Source: CAZKRL01 sp964555295
GTDB lineage: Bacteria > Bacteroidota > Bacteroidia > Flavobacteriales_D > Sanyastnellaceae
Direction: 5' to 3'
DNA length: 64,000 nucleotides
Assembly: GCA_964555295.1 (NCBI GenBank)
Contig: CAZKRL010000001.1
Location: 124,001-188,000 of the forward strand
Part shown: piece after piece, positions 6,487 to 16,500 of the stretch
Position numbering within the stretch: position 1 is the stretch's first letter
Layout of the letters: each line of letters opens with the position of its first letter
The notes under the pieces: generated by a model
Told to the model about the DNA's origin: nothing
The model's database searches: none
What the model saw: the letters and a program-made list of their open reading frames with translations, nothing else
Position numbers and translations under genes: made by a program

Positions 6487-8466
6487 ATGAATCGCCTCGG
6501 CTCTTGTGCGAGTCTATATCTGAAGCAACATGCTTCCAATCCCGTGCACTGGTGGCCCTGGTGCGATGAGGCGTGGCATGAGGCGAGCCGCCGCAATGTT
6601 CCGGTCATCATTTCTATCGGCTACAGTGCATGTCACTGGTGCCACGTAATGGAACGTCTGGTTTTTGAGAATGAAGAATGTGCAGCACTCATGAATCGAG
6701 ATTTTGTTTGCATCAAAGTGGATCGTGAAGAGCATCCTGATGTTGACAGTGTTTATATGGACGCGCTGCACCTCATGGGCCGTCAAGGCGGGTGGCCGCT
6801 CAACATGATCGCAATGCCCAACAAATTGCCCGTCTATGGTGGCACCTATTTTCCACCAGAAAACTGGATGCATTTGCTCCGACAATTGGTGCATGTTCAC
6901 CAAAACGAAAGTGAGCAAGCCCATGAATATGCGCAGCGGGTATCAACTGCACTCTCTGAAATGAACGCCGCTCATTCCACCGAAATTCTAAGCGAGCAAC
7001 AACTGATAGACCTTATAGGAAAGTGGCAGAGCGCGTGGGATACAACCGATGGCGGCTTCGGTCATGCGCCCAAGTTTCCTATGCCTGTATGTATTGAGCT
7101 TTTGTGTCACCCTGTGTGTGACATTGTGCGGGAAGCCGCGGATAAACATCTGAAACTAACGCTCGACAAAATGGCATGCGGCGGCATCTACGACCAAGTG
7201 GGAGGCGGATTTGCGAGGTACTCGGTTGACGGAGAATGGCATGTTCCTCACTTCGAAAAAATGCTTTACGACAATGCGCAACTCCTGCAGATGTATGCAC
7301 GCAAAATGAATGATTGCAATCAATACAAATGCGTGGCTGAAAACACTTTGTCGTGGCTTGAGCGTGAGATGATAACGTCGCATGGCCTCTATGCCGCAGC
7401 TTTGGATGCAGATACCGATCATGAAGAAGGCGGCTACTATGTCTGGCAAAAGGAAGAAATAGCTGCGGCGCTGTCGGAATCAACGCAAGAATTCTGTCAG
7501 CGCTTCGACGTCAGCGAGGCGGGAAACTGGGAGCATGGCAAGAATGTGCTGAGGAAAAAAACCAGTGATGACAAATTTGTTCACGCCGCACGGATTGAAC
7601 GAAATGAATACCATTTATGGGAGCAGAATGTAATGAAAACGTTACTGCTGTTTCGTGAGCGCAGAACGAGGCCTGCGCGCGACCCCAAATGTCTGACAGC
7701 ATGGAATGCCATGTGCATCAAAAGCTGGGTAACGGCCTATCAGCAAAGCCATGATGCGAGGATGCTCGATCGTGCGGTTGCGCTCTATGACAGTTTGCGA
7801 GCCACAATTATTTCGGGTGAAAGGGTGTATCACGGTGTGATTGAAAACCAAGTCATCAAAAGGGAGCTTGCAGATAATTATATCTGGATGGCTAATGCTG
7901 CCCTCACACTTTTTGAAGAAACTTCTCATGCGTTTTATCTTCAGCACATCCATTCATATCTCCATGTTTTGAAAACAGAGTTTTGCTCTGCTGATTTGAG
8001 CCGTCTTTATACTACCCGAGAAAGCGAGGCGGTGCTGGTGCGAAAGATGGAATACAACGACGACGTAATCCCATGTGCGGGCAGCGTGTTGACGCGACTT
8101 TTGTTACGACTCGCGCAAATTTTCCCTGCAGATCATTACAAACAATGGGCCCAAAAAATTCTCGAGGTAGTTTCTACTGAAATTCGGTATACAGGAAGTG
8201 CGGCCAACTGGCTGATGGCCATTCATGAATTTCACCAGCCGGGTAAATGTATTATCATCCTTGGTATAGAAAGCCAAGACTGGCGGCGACGATTGCAGGG
8301 GAAGTATCATGAAACCGAAATTTGTATTGCATCAACAAATGGTAGTGAATTGCCGCTGATGAAAGGCAAAGCATCACCCGAAACTGCCGCGTATGTTTGT
8401 CGACATGGTGCCTGCTCATTACCTCTTAAAAGCCTCAAAGAATTACTCCACGCTCTTGAAGATTAA
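6487..8466 (+). CDS. DUF255 thioredoxin-domain protein (YyaL/SSP411 family)
   Basis: 659 residues, normal length for the YyaL / spermatogenesis-associated-20 family. The N-terminus has the family signature: NRLGSCASLYLKQHASNPVH, then SIGYSACHWCHVM with the C49-H-W-C52 thioredoxin-like motif, VDREEHPDVD, and GGWPLNM followed by GGTYFPPENW. The rest is the (alpha/alpha)6 glycosidase-like toroid (GGIYDQVGGGFARYSVD, DADTDHEEGGYYVW). No signal peptide is evident, so it is probably cytosolic, unlike its upstream neighbour. The biochemical role of the family is unsettled; a thiol-redox or sugar-linked function has been proposed. The ATG follows the TAA of the TlpA-like gene with no gap. Confidence 0.9.
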   Translation: MNRLGSCASLYLKQHASNPVHWWPWCDEAWHEASRRNVPVIISIGYSACHWCHVMERLVFENEECAALMNRDFVCIKVDREEHPDVDSVYMDALHLMGRQGGWPLNMIAMPNKLPVYGGTYFPPENWMHLLRQLVHVHQNESEQAHEYAQRVSTALSEMNAAHSTEILSEQQLIDLIGKWQSAWDTTDGGFGHAPKFPMPVCIELLCHPVCDIVREAADKHLKLTLDKMACGGIYDQVGGGFARYSVDGEWHVPHFEKMLYDNAQLLQMYARKMNDCNQYKCVAENTLSWLEREMITSHGLYAAALDADTDHEEGGYYVWQKEEIAAALSESTQEFCQRFDVSEAGNWEHGKNVLRKKTSDDKFVHAARIERNEYHLWEQNVMKTLLLFRERRTRPARDPKCLTAWNAMCIKSWVTAYQQSHDARMLDRAVALYDSLRATIISGERVYHGVIENQVIKRELADNYIWMANAALTLFEETSHAFYLQHIHSYLHVLKTEFCSADLSRLYTTRESEAVLVRKMEYNDDVIPCAGSVLTRLLLRLAQIFPADHYKQWAQKILEVVSTEIRYTGSAANWLMAIHEFHQPGKCIIILGIESQDWRRRLQGKYHETEICIASTNGSELPLMKGKASPETAAYVCRHGACSLPLKSLKELLHALED

Positions 8467-9367
8467 AATTTCGAAATATATCAGCGTCGTATTTCTTCTT
8501 GCTGTTATTCAGCAAGAGACAGCTGCGCAATTGCTCGACAACCGCACAGGGTCGGTGTTTAGAGAGGAAATGTTTTTCAGTCAGCAGTTTCTGTGGAGCA
8601 ACAAAATCAGTAAAATCATTGGCACAACGAGTATCAAGCAATCAGGGATGCCCATTATAAAAAAAGACGACAGAGTAATCTATCATTTTAATGAGGTGGG
8701 ATTAATGACACGCATGGACAAAGTCATCAGCAATTGGGGAAAGTTAGACTCCCTTACGATGGAATACATGCTGAATGACACGGGCAAAGTAAAAAAAATA
8801 GAAGAAACGGGAACACGTGGATACTTCACCACACATTTTTATTATGACGCGTCCGGAAAGTTAATACGCACAGATTACTCCTCTGTCGATCTAGGGGCCA
8901 GCAGAGATGAGAAAAACAAACTTCGCGGAATAGTATTGAATTCAGAGACCTTCCAGTGGAATGAAAATTCGCCCTTGCTGATGCAGAAGTCGGTCTTCAA
9001 CAATTACGGCCTGCACTACTCAAACTGGTTAATCGAAAGAGCGGAAGACGGATATTTAAAATCAGAGACAGAAGAATTGATTATGAGTGGACGAACGCTC
9101 ACCAGAAAATACCTATACAACGACCATGGCTGGATAGATCGAGTCGAAATCACGGACAACCTTGGCGCACCGGCAAAGCTCAATATTTACACTTATGACG
9201 ATGTAGGAAACCTAACACGGGTGGAATATCGTAACGGAAAGGAACTTACACGCGAAATACAAATTCTTTACACGCCAAACAGTTTAGTGGAGGCCTATCT
9301 CGATCATGATTTTCAAACACACGACATCCTCATCACGAAATTTTCCTATGAGTTTTTTACTCCATAG
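8456..9367 (+). CDS. Secreted protein with YD/RHS-like repeats, function unknown
   Basis: I place the start at TTG 8456 because it gives a clean signal peptide (KIKISKYISVVFLLAVIQQE, cleavage after AAAQ-like residues). An ATG at 8393 in the same frame adds 21 residues without signal character and overlaps the previous gene by 74 bp. The mature part is built from short aromatic/aspartate beta-hairpin-like units such as HFNEVGLMTRMDK, EYMLNDTGKVKKIEE, FYYDASGKLIRTDY and IYTYDDVGNLTRVEY. This is the YD/RHS-type pattern seen in cell-surface proteins of Bacteroidota. No enzyme motif is visible. It follows the DUF255 gene and overlaps the small basic protein downstream, so the three may form one transcript. 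The function cannot be assigned. Confidence 0.7.
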   Translation: MKIKISKYISVVFLLAVIQQETAAQLLDNRTGSVFREEMFFSQQFLWSNKISKIIGTTSIKQSGMPIIKKDDRVIYHFNEVGLMTRMDKVISNWGKLDSLTMEYMLNDTGKVKKIEETGTRGYFTTHFYYDASGKLIRTDYSSVDLGASRDEKNKLRGIVLNSETFQWNENSPLLMQKSVFNNYGLHYSNWLIERAEDGYLKSETEELIMSGRTLTRKYLYNDHGWIDRVEITDNLGAPAKLNIYTYDDVGNLTRVEYRNGKELTREIQILYTPNSLVEAYLDHDFQTHDILITKFSYEFFTP

Positions 9368-9701
9368 TTCCATCATTGCTCTGCTCGTTTTGCAATCATT
9401 TAGATGTAATGCACAGGCATGGAAATTCTGGAAGCGAGACCGAGAAAAGACAGAACAGATTGGTCCGAAAGAAGCAGCAGAAAATAAAGCGGCGGCGGCT
9501 GAAAAACAACAAAGCGAATACAATAGCCGAAAGGCAACGCATCTCAAGGCACAAGATCGCCAAACCCGAAAGAGAATGAAGCGCACCTTAAAACAAGCTG
9601 AACGATACTCGTGGGGTAAAGAAGCCCCTTGGTACAAACGATGGTTTGGAAAACGCGGTGGCAGGCCCAACTCTACGGTGCGCAAAAAAAATTTGCTGTA
9701 A
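9348..9701 (+). CDS. Small secreted highly basic protein, function unknown
   Basis: About 117 residues from the ATG at 9348, chosen because MSFLLHSSIIALLVLQSF forms a signal peptide ending CNAQ; an ATG at 9306 adds 14 polar residues. The mature protein is rich in Lys, Arg, Gln and Ala (KKRDREKTEQ-like stretches, a central Ala/Glu/Gln helix, then KRMKRTLKQAERY and WYKRWFGKRGG). It is probably helical and positively charged, so it could bind nucleic acid, lipid A or peptidoglycan; that is inference only. It overlaps the end of the YD-repeat gene by 20 bp and lies just upstream of the TonB receptor. I do not recognise a family. Confidence 0.6.
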   Translation: MSFLLHSSIIALLVLQSFRCNAQAWKFWKRDREKTEQIGPKEAAENKAAAAEKQQSEYNSRKATHLKAQDRQTRKRMKRTLKQAERYSWGKEAPWYKRWFGKRGGRPNSTVRKKNLL

Positions 9702-9775
9702 ACCCTTTTTGTTTTGTTACTTGCGACCCACTCGGTTTAGTCCGGGCACGTTACCTTACCTTAAACAAAGCTGCT

Positions 9776-12700
9776 ATGCAGAGAAAGTTATTTTCGACAT
9801 TATTCCTTTTCTTTACCGCTATCGGTGGGCTTTTCGCGCAGTCGAACTCCGGAACCCTGATGGGAAAAACCATAGATAAAGACACCAAAGAGCCCCTACC
9901 TTTCGTAACCGTCTTAGTTGCGTTGAATGGTAATACCGTAAACGGAGGAACCACAGATATCGATGGTAACTACTCGATAAAACCATTGGATCCGGGTGTA
10001 TACGATGTGACTTTCCAGTTTGTCGGATACAATGCCATAACCATCAAAGGGGTTATCGTGAAATCAGGAAAAATCACTGACTTGAACTCCGACATGGTTT
10101 CATCCAGTACATTAGGTGTAGTTGAAGTCTTCGATTACAAAGTGCCTCTCATCGACAAAGATGGTGGTTCTTCAGGGGGTACGATAACACGAGAGGAATT
10201 GAAGAATATGCCAAGCCGATCGGTAACGGGTATTGCCACAACTGTTGCGGGGGCTACTGACACTGGTGATGGGGTTTCTATCCGCGGTGCGAGAACCGGC
10301 TCTACCTGGTACTATATAGACGGGGTTAAGATGCGCGGATCTTCAGCACTGCCAAAGTCTGCCATGGAGGAAATCTCCGTTATTACCGGCGGTATACCCG
10401 CCAATATTGGTGATGCTACCGGTGGAGTTATCAACGTGAGTTTGCGCAGTGCTTCTGCGGAATATACGGGCGGCGTTGAATTAATTACTTCAGGTTTTCC
10501 CAGCGGCGAAACGGCTAAAGGATTGGACCGATTTGGATACAATTTGATTGAGGGCTCCGTGTCTGGACCGCTCCTGATGAAGAAGAATGATAAAGGTGAA
10601 AAAGAACGTTCCCTGCTGGGATTCTTTGTTTCGGGTAACGTCACCGACATCGTGGACGACGATCCGCAGTATGGCGGCCTATACAAAATCCGTCAAAGCG
10701 CACTGGATAACATTTACTCCAATCCTATAAGCCCAAACGTCGATGAAAACGGTGCAGTAAATGGTGTTCTGTTCAATGCCGACTTTCTTACACCTGATGA
10801 CTTTTACAAAACCCCCACCCGCCAAAATGTTCGCTCACAGGCATTGAATATGGTAGCGAAGGTGGATGTGAACCTATCAGAAAACATGACGCTCACTCTA
10901 GGGGGAACTGCGGCATACAGAAAGGGCAGAAACTTTGACGATATTGTTGACGGTAACCGTTCCAACTCTCTTATGAACTGGCAGAATAATGAGCTTGCAA
11001 CCGACTTCGACTGGAGAACCTATGTCAAGTTCTCTCAACGTTTCAAGAATGCCGAAGGTGAGGAGGCCAAGACTTCTAATCTGCGCAATATTTATTACAG
11101 TGTAATGCTGGATCAAACCCGCACCTTTCGCAGAAGAGAGGATGAAACCCATGGCAATGATTTATTCAAGTATGGCCACGTTGGTTATTTCGATATCATC
11201 CAGGGAAATACCTACGAACAAACACCAGGTTCGTTTTACAGACAAACAGGATTTCAAGATATTACCACTTTCTACACGCCTTCGGAGTTCAATCCGGATT
11301 TAGCTTCCATCAACACCTCGTTTTACAATGGAGTAGCATCTGCCGGTTTCAATGCAGGAGCTAATGCCGTAATCTATGATGCCAATGGCAATCTGATCAG
11401 AGACCGCAATCAAATTTTTCTTTCAGACCCAAATCAAATCTTAGGGCTTTCTTTCAATCCTATCGCCAACCTCAACAACATAACTGCTGCCAATGGATTG
11501 AGGAATGGCGATAATGCTCCTGAAACCTACAACCTATGGAACTATCCTGGTACCCAAAGCAATCGTTACCGGGTAGAAACCAACAACCAATTCAGGATTT
11601 CAGGTATGGGTTCAGCAGACATTGGTAAGCATGCCGTGCAAATTGGTTTTGAATACGAGCAACGTAAAGACGCGGCTTACAGCGTATCACCTGTTGGACT
11701 TTGGCAGCTGGCCAGACAAACCGCTAACTCACATCTTGAGAAGATTGATAGAAGCATCGGTGCAGACTCGACCATGGTATTCAGAGATGGATACTATTTT
11801 GTTTACTACAACACAGCAGTAGGACAAACCAATCAGGCAGAATTTGATTACAACTTAAGAGAAGCACTTGGCTTAGATCCTAACGGCGGAGACTATATCA
11901 ATGTAGATAATTTGTCGCCCGAGTTTTTGTCGATTAATATGTTCAACGCCGACGAGCTTTTCAATAGCGGAAATGAATACATAACCTACTACGGTTACGA
12001 CACGAGAGGAAACAAACTCACGGGAAGAAAGCCGACCATAGATGACTTCTTCACCAAAACACATACCGTAGGAGGAATCCAATATTTCGATCGCGCGATT
12101 GGTGCCTATGAGCCGATTTATACATCAGGTTATATAATGGACAAATTCGCATTCAATGACCTCATTTTCAACGTTGGTTTACGAATCGATAGATACGATG
12201 CCAACCAGCCCGTATTGAAAGACCCATTCGTTGTCAATCAGGCGTTTACTGCAGCTGAGGTGAAAGACCTCGGGGCACATCCCAGTAATATCGGTGATGA
12301 TTTCGTAGTCTATGTTGACAATGAAAATAACCCAACAGCAATTACCGGTTACCGCGATGGTAATCGTTGGTTCTTGGCAAATGGTCAGGAGGTAACAGAT
12401 CCATCACTAATTGGCGGCTCAGGCAATCCTTTACCTTACTTAAAAGTGAATAAAGATGAGCCATTAAGCTCTGGTGCGTTCAAAGATTATACTCCTGCGG
12501 TGAACATCATGCCGAGGATTCAATTCTCCTTTCCCATTTCAGATGAGGCAGTATTCTATGCACACTACGACGTTCTTACGCAGCGCCCAACTGAATTCGC
12601 ACGTTTCAATCCCATCGATTATCTAAACATGCGCTTTCAAAACGATCCCCTCATAGCAAATCCTGCATTAAAGCCTGAGCGCACTGTAGACTATGCTTTA

Positions 12701-13558
12701 GGGTTTCAGCAAGTATTGACCAAAACTTCATCTATTAAACTGGAGGCGTTTTACCGCGAGTTGAGAAATATGATACAGATCCGTAAATTCAACGGAGCTT
12801 ATCCTATTGCATACCGCGCATTCGATAATATCGACTTCGGAACTGTGAAAGGATTGACCCTGACCTATGATTTGCGCCGAACCGGAAACATCTCCCTTAA
12901 GGCCAGCTATACTCTGCAATTTGCTGATGGCACCGGATCAACATCACAATCTCAATCGGCCCTCATCAATGCGGGGGTCCCTAATTTGCGAAGCATCAAT
13001 CCATTCGATTATGATCAGCGTCACCGATTCATCATTAACGCCGACTACCGCTTCGCTGGAGGATCGGCATACAACGGCCCCATGATCAAAGATTTTCAGG
13101 TTTTGGCCAATACCGGATTCAACTTCATTGCTAATCTGGGTTCAGGAATGCCATACACTCCACAGCAATTTGCCACACCCGTTACCGGTGAGGTTACACC
13201 GAGCACAGAGGGCTCTATCAATGGAGCAAGAAAGCCATGGCAGTTCACGCTTGATTTCAACGCTGACAGAAATATACCCCTCTCTTTCGGTAAGGATGGC
13301 GACAAGAAAAAAACTTATAACCTCAACGTCTATTTCTGGATTACGAATCTGTTGAATACACGCAACGTAACCTCAGTTTATCGCTTCACAGGTGTTTCCG
13401 ATGATGATGGTTATCTCGCAGCTGCACAGGCACAACAATTCATCAATCAACAAAACGATCCTGCCAGCTTTAGAAACTATTACAGCATGTTCATCAATAA
13501 CCCTAACAACTTGGGCCAGCCGCGCCAAATCCGTTTGGGTGTTCGTTTAGACTTTTAA
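9776..13558 (+). CDS. TonB-dependent receptor with carboxypeptidase-like N-domain
   Basis: 1260-residue outer-membrane protein, starting at the ATG that opens a signal peptide (MQRKLFSTLFLFFTAIGGLF, ending AQ). Residues about 24-110 form a CarboxypepD_reg-like beta-sandwich (GTLMGKTIDKDTKEPLPFVT, then GGTTDIDGNYSI), typical of SusC-type and related receptors. The plug follows (IRGARTGSTWYYIDG, NIGDATGGVINVSLR). The remainder is a long beta-barrel with extended loops that ends in the aromatic strand IRLGVRLDF. No SusD gene lies beside it. Instead a huge T9SS cargo protein and a PorV-like protein follow, separated by 12 and 18 bp. This suggests a TonB-powered receptor acting with a surface-exposed partner. 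The ligand is unknown. Confidence 0.9.
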   Translation: MQRKLFSTLFLFFTAIGGLFAQSNSGTLMGKTIDKDTKEPLPFVTVLVALNGNTVNGGTTDIDGNYSIKPLDPGVYDVTFQFVGYNAITIKGVIVKSGKITDLNSDMVSSSTLGVVEVFDYKVPLIDKDGGSSGGTITREELKNMPSRSVTGIATTVAGATDTGDGVSIRGARTGSTWYYIDGVKMRGSSALPKSAMEEISVITGGIPANIGDATGGVINVSLRSASAEYTGGVELITSGFPSGETAKGLDRFGYNLIEGSVSGPLLMKKNDKGEKERSLLGFFVSGNVTDIVDDDPQYGGLYKIRQSALDNIYSNPISPNVDENGAVNGVLFNADFLTPDDFYKTPTRQNVRSQALNMVAKVDVNLSENMTLTLGGTAAYRKGRNFDDIVDGNRSNSLMNWQNNELATDFDWRTYVKFSQRFKNAEGEEAKTSNLRNIYYSVMLDQTRTFRRREDETHGNDLFKYGHVGYFDIIQGNTYEQTPGSFYRQTGFQDITTFYTPSEFNPDLASINTSFYNGVASAGFNAGANAVIYDANGNLIRDRNQIFLSDPNQILGLSFNPIANLNNITAANGLRNGDNAPETYNLWNYPGTQSNRYRVETNNQFRISGMGSADIGKHAVQIGFEYEQRKDAAYSVSPVGLWQLARQTANSHLEKIDRSIGADSTMVFRDGYYFVYYNTAVGQTNQAEFDYNLREALGLDPNGGDYINVDNLSPEFLSINMFNADELFNSGNEYITYYGYDTRGNKLTGRKPTIDDFFTKTHTVGGIQYFDRAIGAYEPIYTSGYIMDKFAFNDLIFNVGLRIDRYDANQPVLKDPFVVNQAFTAAEVKDLGAHPSNIGDDFVVYVDNENNPTAITGYRDGNRWFLANGQEVTDPSLIGGSGNPLPYLKVNKDEPLSSGAFKDYTPAVNIMPRIQFSFPISDEAVFYAHYDVLTQRPTEFARFNPIDYLNMRFQNDPLIANPALKPERTVDYALGFQQVLTKTSSIKLEAFYRELRNMIQIRKFNGAYPIAYRAFDNIDFGTVKGLTLTYDLRRTGNISLKASYTLQFADGTGSTSQSQSALINAGVPNLRSINPFDYDQRHRFIINADYRFAGGSAYNGPMIKDFQVLANTGFNFIANLGSGMPYTPQQFATPVTGEVTPSTEGSINGARKPWQFTLDFNADRNIPLSFGKDGDKKKTYNLNVYFWITNLLNTRNVTSVYRFTGVSDDDGYLAAAQAQQFINQQNDPASFRNYYSMFINNPNNLGQPRQIRLGVRLDF

Positions 13559-13570
13559 TTGAATACAACT

Positions 13571-16500
13571 ATGACATATCCAAAACATATGCGTTCTCTT
13601 CTCACCGTACTCGTATTAATTGCCGGAATGACGAATGCGTCGGCATACAAGTATATCGGCGGTACAGGCGGCATGACCACCCAAAATAACTCACCTGAAC
13701 AAGTGCGCTCTGCAGCGTGCGCCCCCGCAACGGCCCTGCTCGATTTGGAGTGGAATAACGTTCGCGCTACTATCGAAACCGGAGGTAACATGTGGCAAAA
13801 TCGCGCCAATGGCGTAGCAGCATACGAGGTACCGAAAAATGGTGGTGTCTCTGCCATCTATGCTGGTGGTCTCTGGATGGGCGGAAAATCTCAAGACCAA
13901 ACTTTGAAACTTGCGGCAGTTACGTTCCGTGCCAACGGTAACGACTTCTGGACAGGTCCACTTACCAATGACGGTACCGCTGAAGTAACTTCTGAAACTT
14001 GTCAGGAATACGACAGATTCACCATTACACTTCGCGATGATGCCATCAAGCACAGAACTTATTGGGATTTGGTAAGCGCAGGTGCATCTGCAGAAGCTAT
14101 AGCGCAGATATTCCCCAACGGATATATCATGCCTTCGTATTTCACATCTTACCCGGCACATGGCAATACGGGGGTTGGCCAAGACTTCTATCTCGCGCCG
14201 TTTAAGGATTACAACTCAAATGGTATTTACGACCCGGAGAACGGAGACTATCCATGGTATGATTTCCTACGTGAAATCGACTGTAAGCAAAGAAGAAGAG
14301 AAGATGTTGTGCCCTTGTTTGGTGACCAGACGTATTACTGGATATTCAACGACAAAGGAAATATTCATACAGAGTCTCAAGGTCTGCCTATTGGAATGGA
14401 GGTGAGAGCGCAAGCGTTCGCTTTCTCTACTAACGACGAGGTAAATAATATGACCTTTCTCAATTACGTGCTCATCAACCAAGGTTCACAAACTCTAACA
14501 GAAACATTTTTCGGATCATGGGTAGACTCAGATATGGGATTTGCCAATGACGATTACGTGGGATGTGACGTAAAGCGGGGACTCGGTTACTGCTACAATG
14601 GCGATGGCTTCGATGAAGCAGGCTTGGGATCTCTGGGATATGGTCAAAGTCCACCGGCCGTTGGTGTCGACTTCTTCGAAGGCCCTTATCAAAATGAAGA
14701 TCAAATCGATAACCCCAATACCGATGACATCCTGCTTGCGGAGGATTTGCTGGGCATACCCTATCCAGGTTTGGGGATTGGATATGGTGATAGCATTGTA
14801 GACAATGAGCGTTTTGGTATGAGAAGATTTGTTTATTACAACAACTCATCAAACCCGATCAACGGTGAGCCAAATACACCTCAACATTTTTACAATTACA
14901 TGAGAGGTATTTGGAAAAACGGCGCGGAAATGCTTTACGGTGGAAATGGTGTTAGCGGTGCCGGAGTTATTTCGGGATTACCCGCTCAATATATGTTCCC
15001 AGGCGATTCTGATCCGCTCAATTGGAGCACTTATGGCGTGCTGCCTCCGGCGGGGTCTACATGGACAGAACAAACAGCAGGTAATGCGCCAGCCGACCGT
15101 CGCTTTATCCAAGCGGCAGGCCCGTTCACACTAGAGCCGGGCGACTATAACAATATCACACTCGGTGTAGTTTGGGCGAGATCATTTGGCGGGGATGAAT
15201 TCGAAAGTGTGGAGCTCTTAAGGATAGCAGATGACAAAGCCCAATCATTGTTTGATAACTGCTTCGAGTTGGTCAACGGACCTGATGCACCTGATGTGGC
15301 TGTCTCAGAACTAGATCGGGAAGTAATTCTGATGCTGACCAACAACAATCCGTCGTCTAACAACTACCAAGAGGAATATCTTGAATTTGATCCCGCTATT
15401 CCTGAAGAACTTCTAGACGGCACACAACTTACAAAAGAAGATAGAAGCTATCGCTTCGAAGGATATTTGGTGTATCAATTGTTGAACGACGAGGTTAGTA
15501 ACGCCGATCTCGGCGATATCACGAAAGCGCGACTCATAGCTCAATGTGATATTCGCAATGAAGTGGGCAACATTATCAACTATTCAAGGGATCAGTCCAC
15601 GGGTCTAATTGTTCCTGAGCTTATGGTTCAGGGCGCAAATGATGGTTTACAAACTTCATTCAGAATCACTGAAGATGCGTTTGCATTGGGAAGTCCGGCG
15701 CTCATCAATCACAAGACTTATTATTTTATGGTGTTGGCCTATGGTTACAACAATTATCAGTTGTACGACCCAACATTAGGAACAGGACAGGATGAATCGT
15801 ACAAGCCATCGCGCAAAGGGTCAGTAGGTGCCATAAAAAGAATTGCAGCGATACCTCATTCCGTTGCTCCCCGCAACGGTGGCATGATATTGAATAGCAA
15901 TTACGGCACCGGATTAGCACTCACCCGAATTGAAGGTACCGGTAATGGCATGAATGAGCTTTTCATTAGTTCAGCTTCCGAAGCGGAAATTCTCTCAGCA
16001 CCGCACAAAGTTGATCGTTTGGAATATCTACCAGGAGGAAGTCCGATACAAGTAAAAGTAGTAGACCCTCTGCGCGTACCCGCGGCAGATTTCCGGTTGT
16101 CACTTGCTGATAGCGTAGGTGATTTTGACAATGGTGAAATGTATTGGAAGTTGGAGAATCTAACGACCGGCGTAAGTGACTCTTCCTACAGGGCCTTCTC
16201 ATCGATGTCCGAAGACATCCTTCTTGATTATGGACTGAGTATTTCCTGGGGGCAGTATCAATACTTGAATGAAGATGGCGATAATTTCAAATACTTTACA
16301 GACCTCATTTCTGCGGATATCGAATTCCAGAATCCCCAATTTGCTTGGTATGGAGGAATACCTGATGCCGATGGTTTTACTGAACAAAACTGGATTCGCT
16401 CCGGAACCACGGAATCGGCCACAGATGCCCCCGCCGAGGAAATTCTGTATGATGATTACCAAGATGGTTTAGGGGAGAGTCCATTCACCGATCCAAGTGA

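Noticed and set aside
9718..9725. TACTTGCG as -7 box of the large TonB receptor
   Set aside because: Two mismatches to the consensus; a TTTG 22 bases upstream is suggestive, but I do not list it as a feature.
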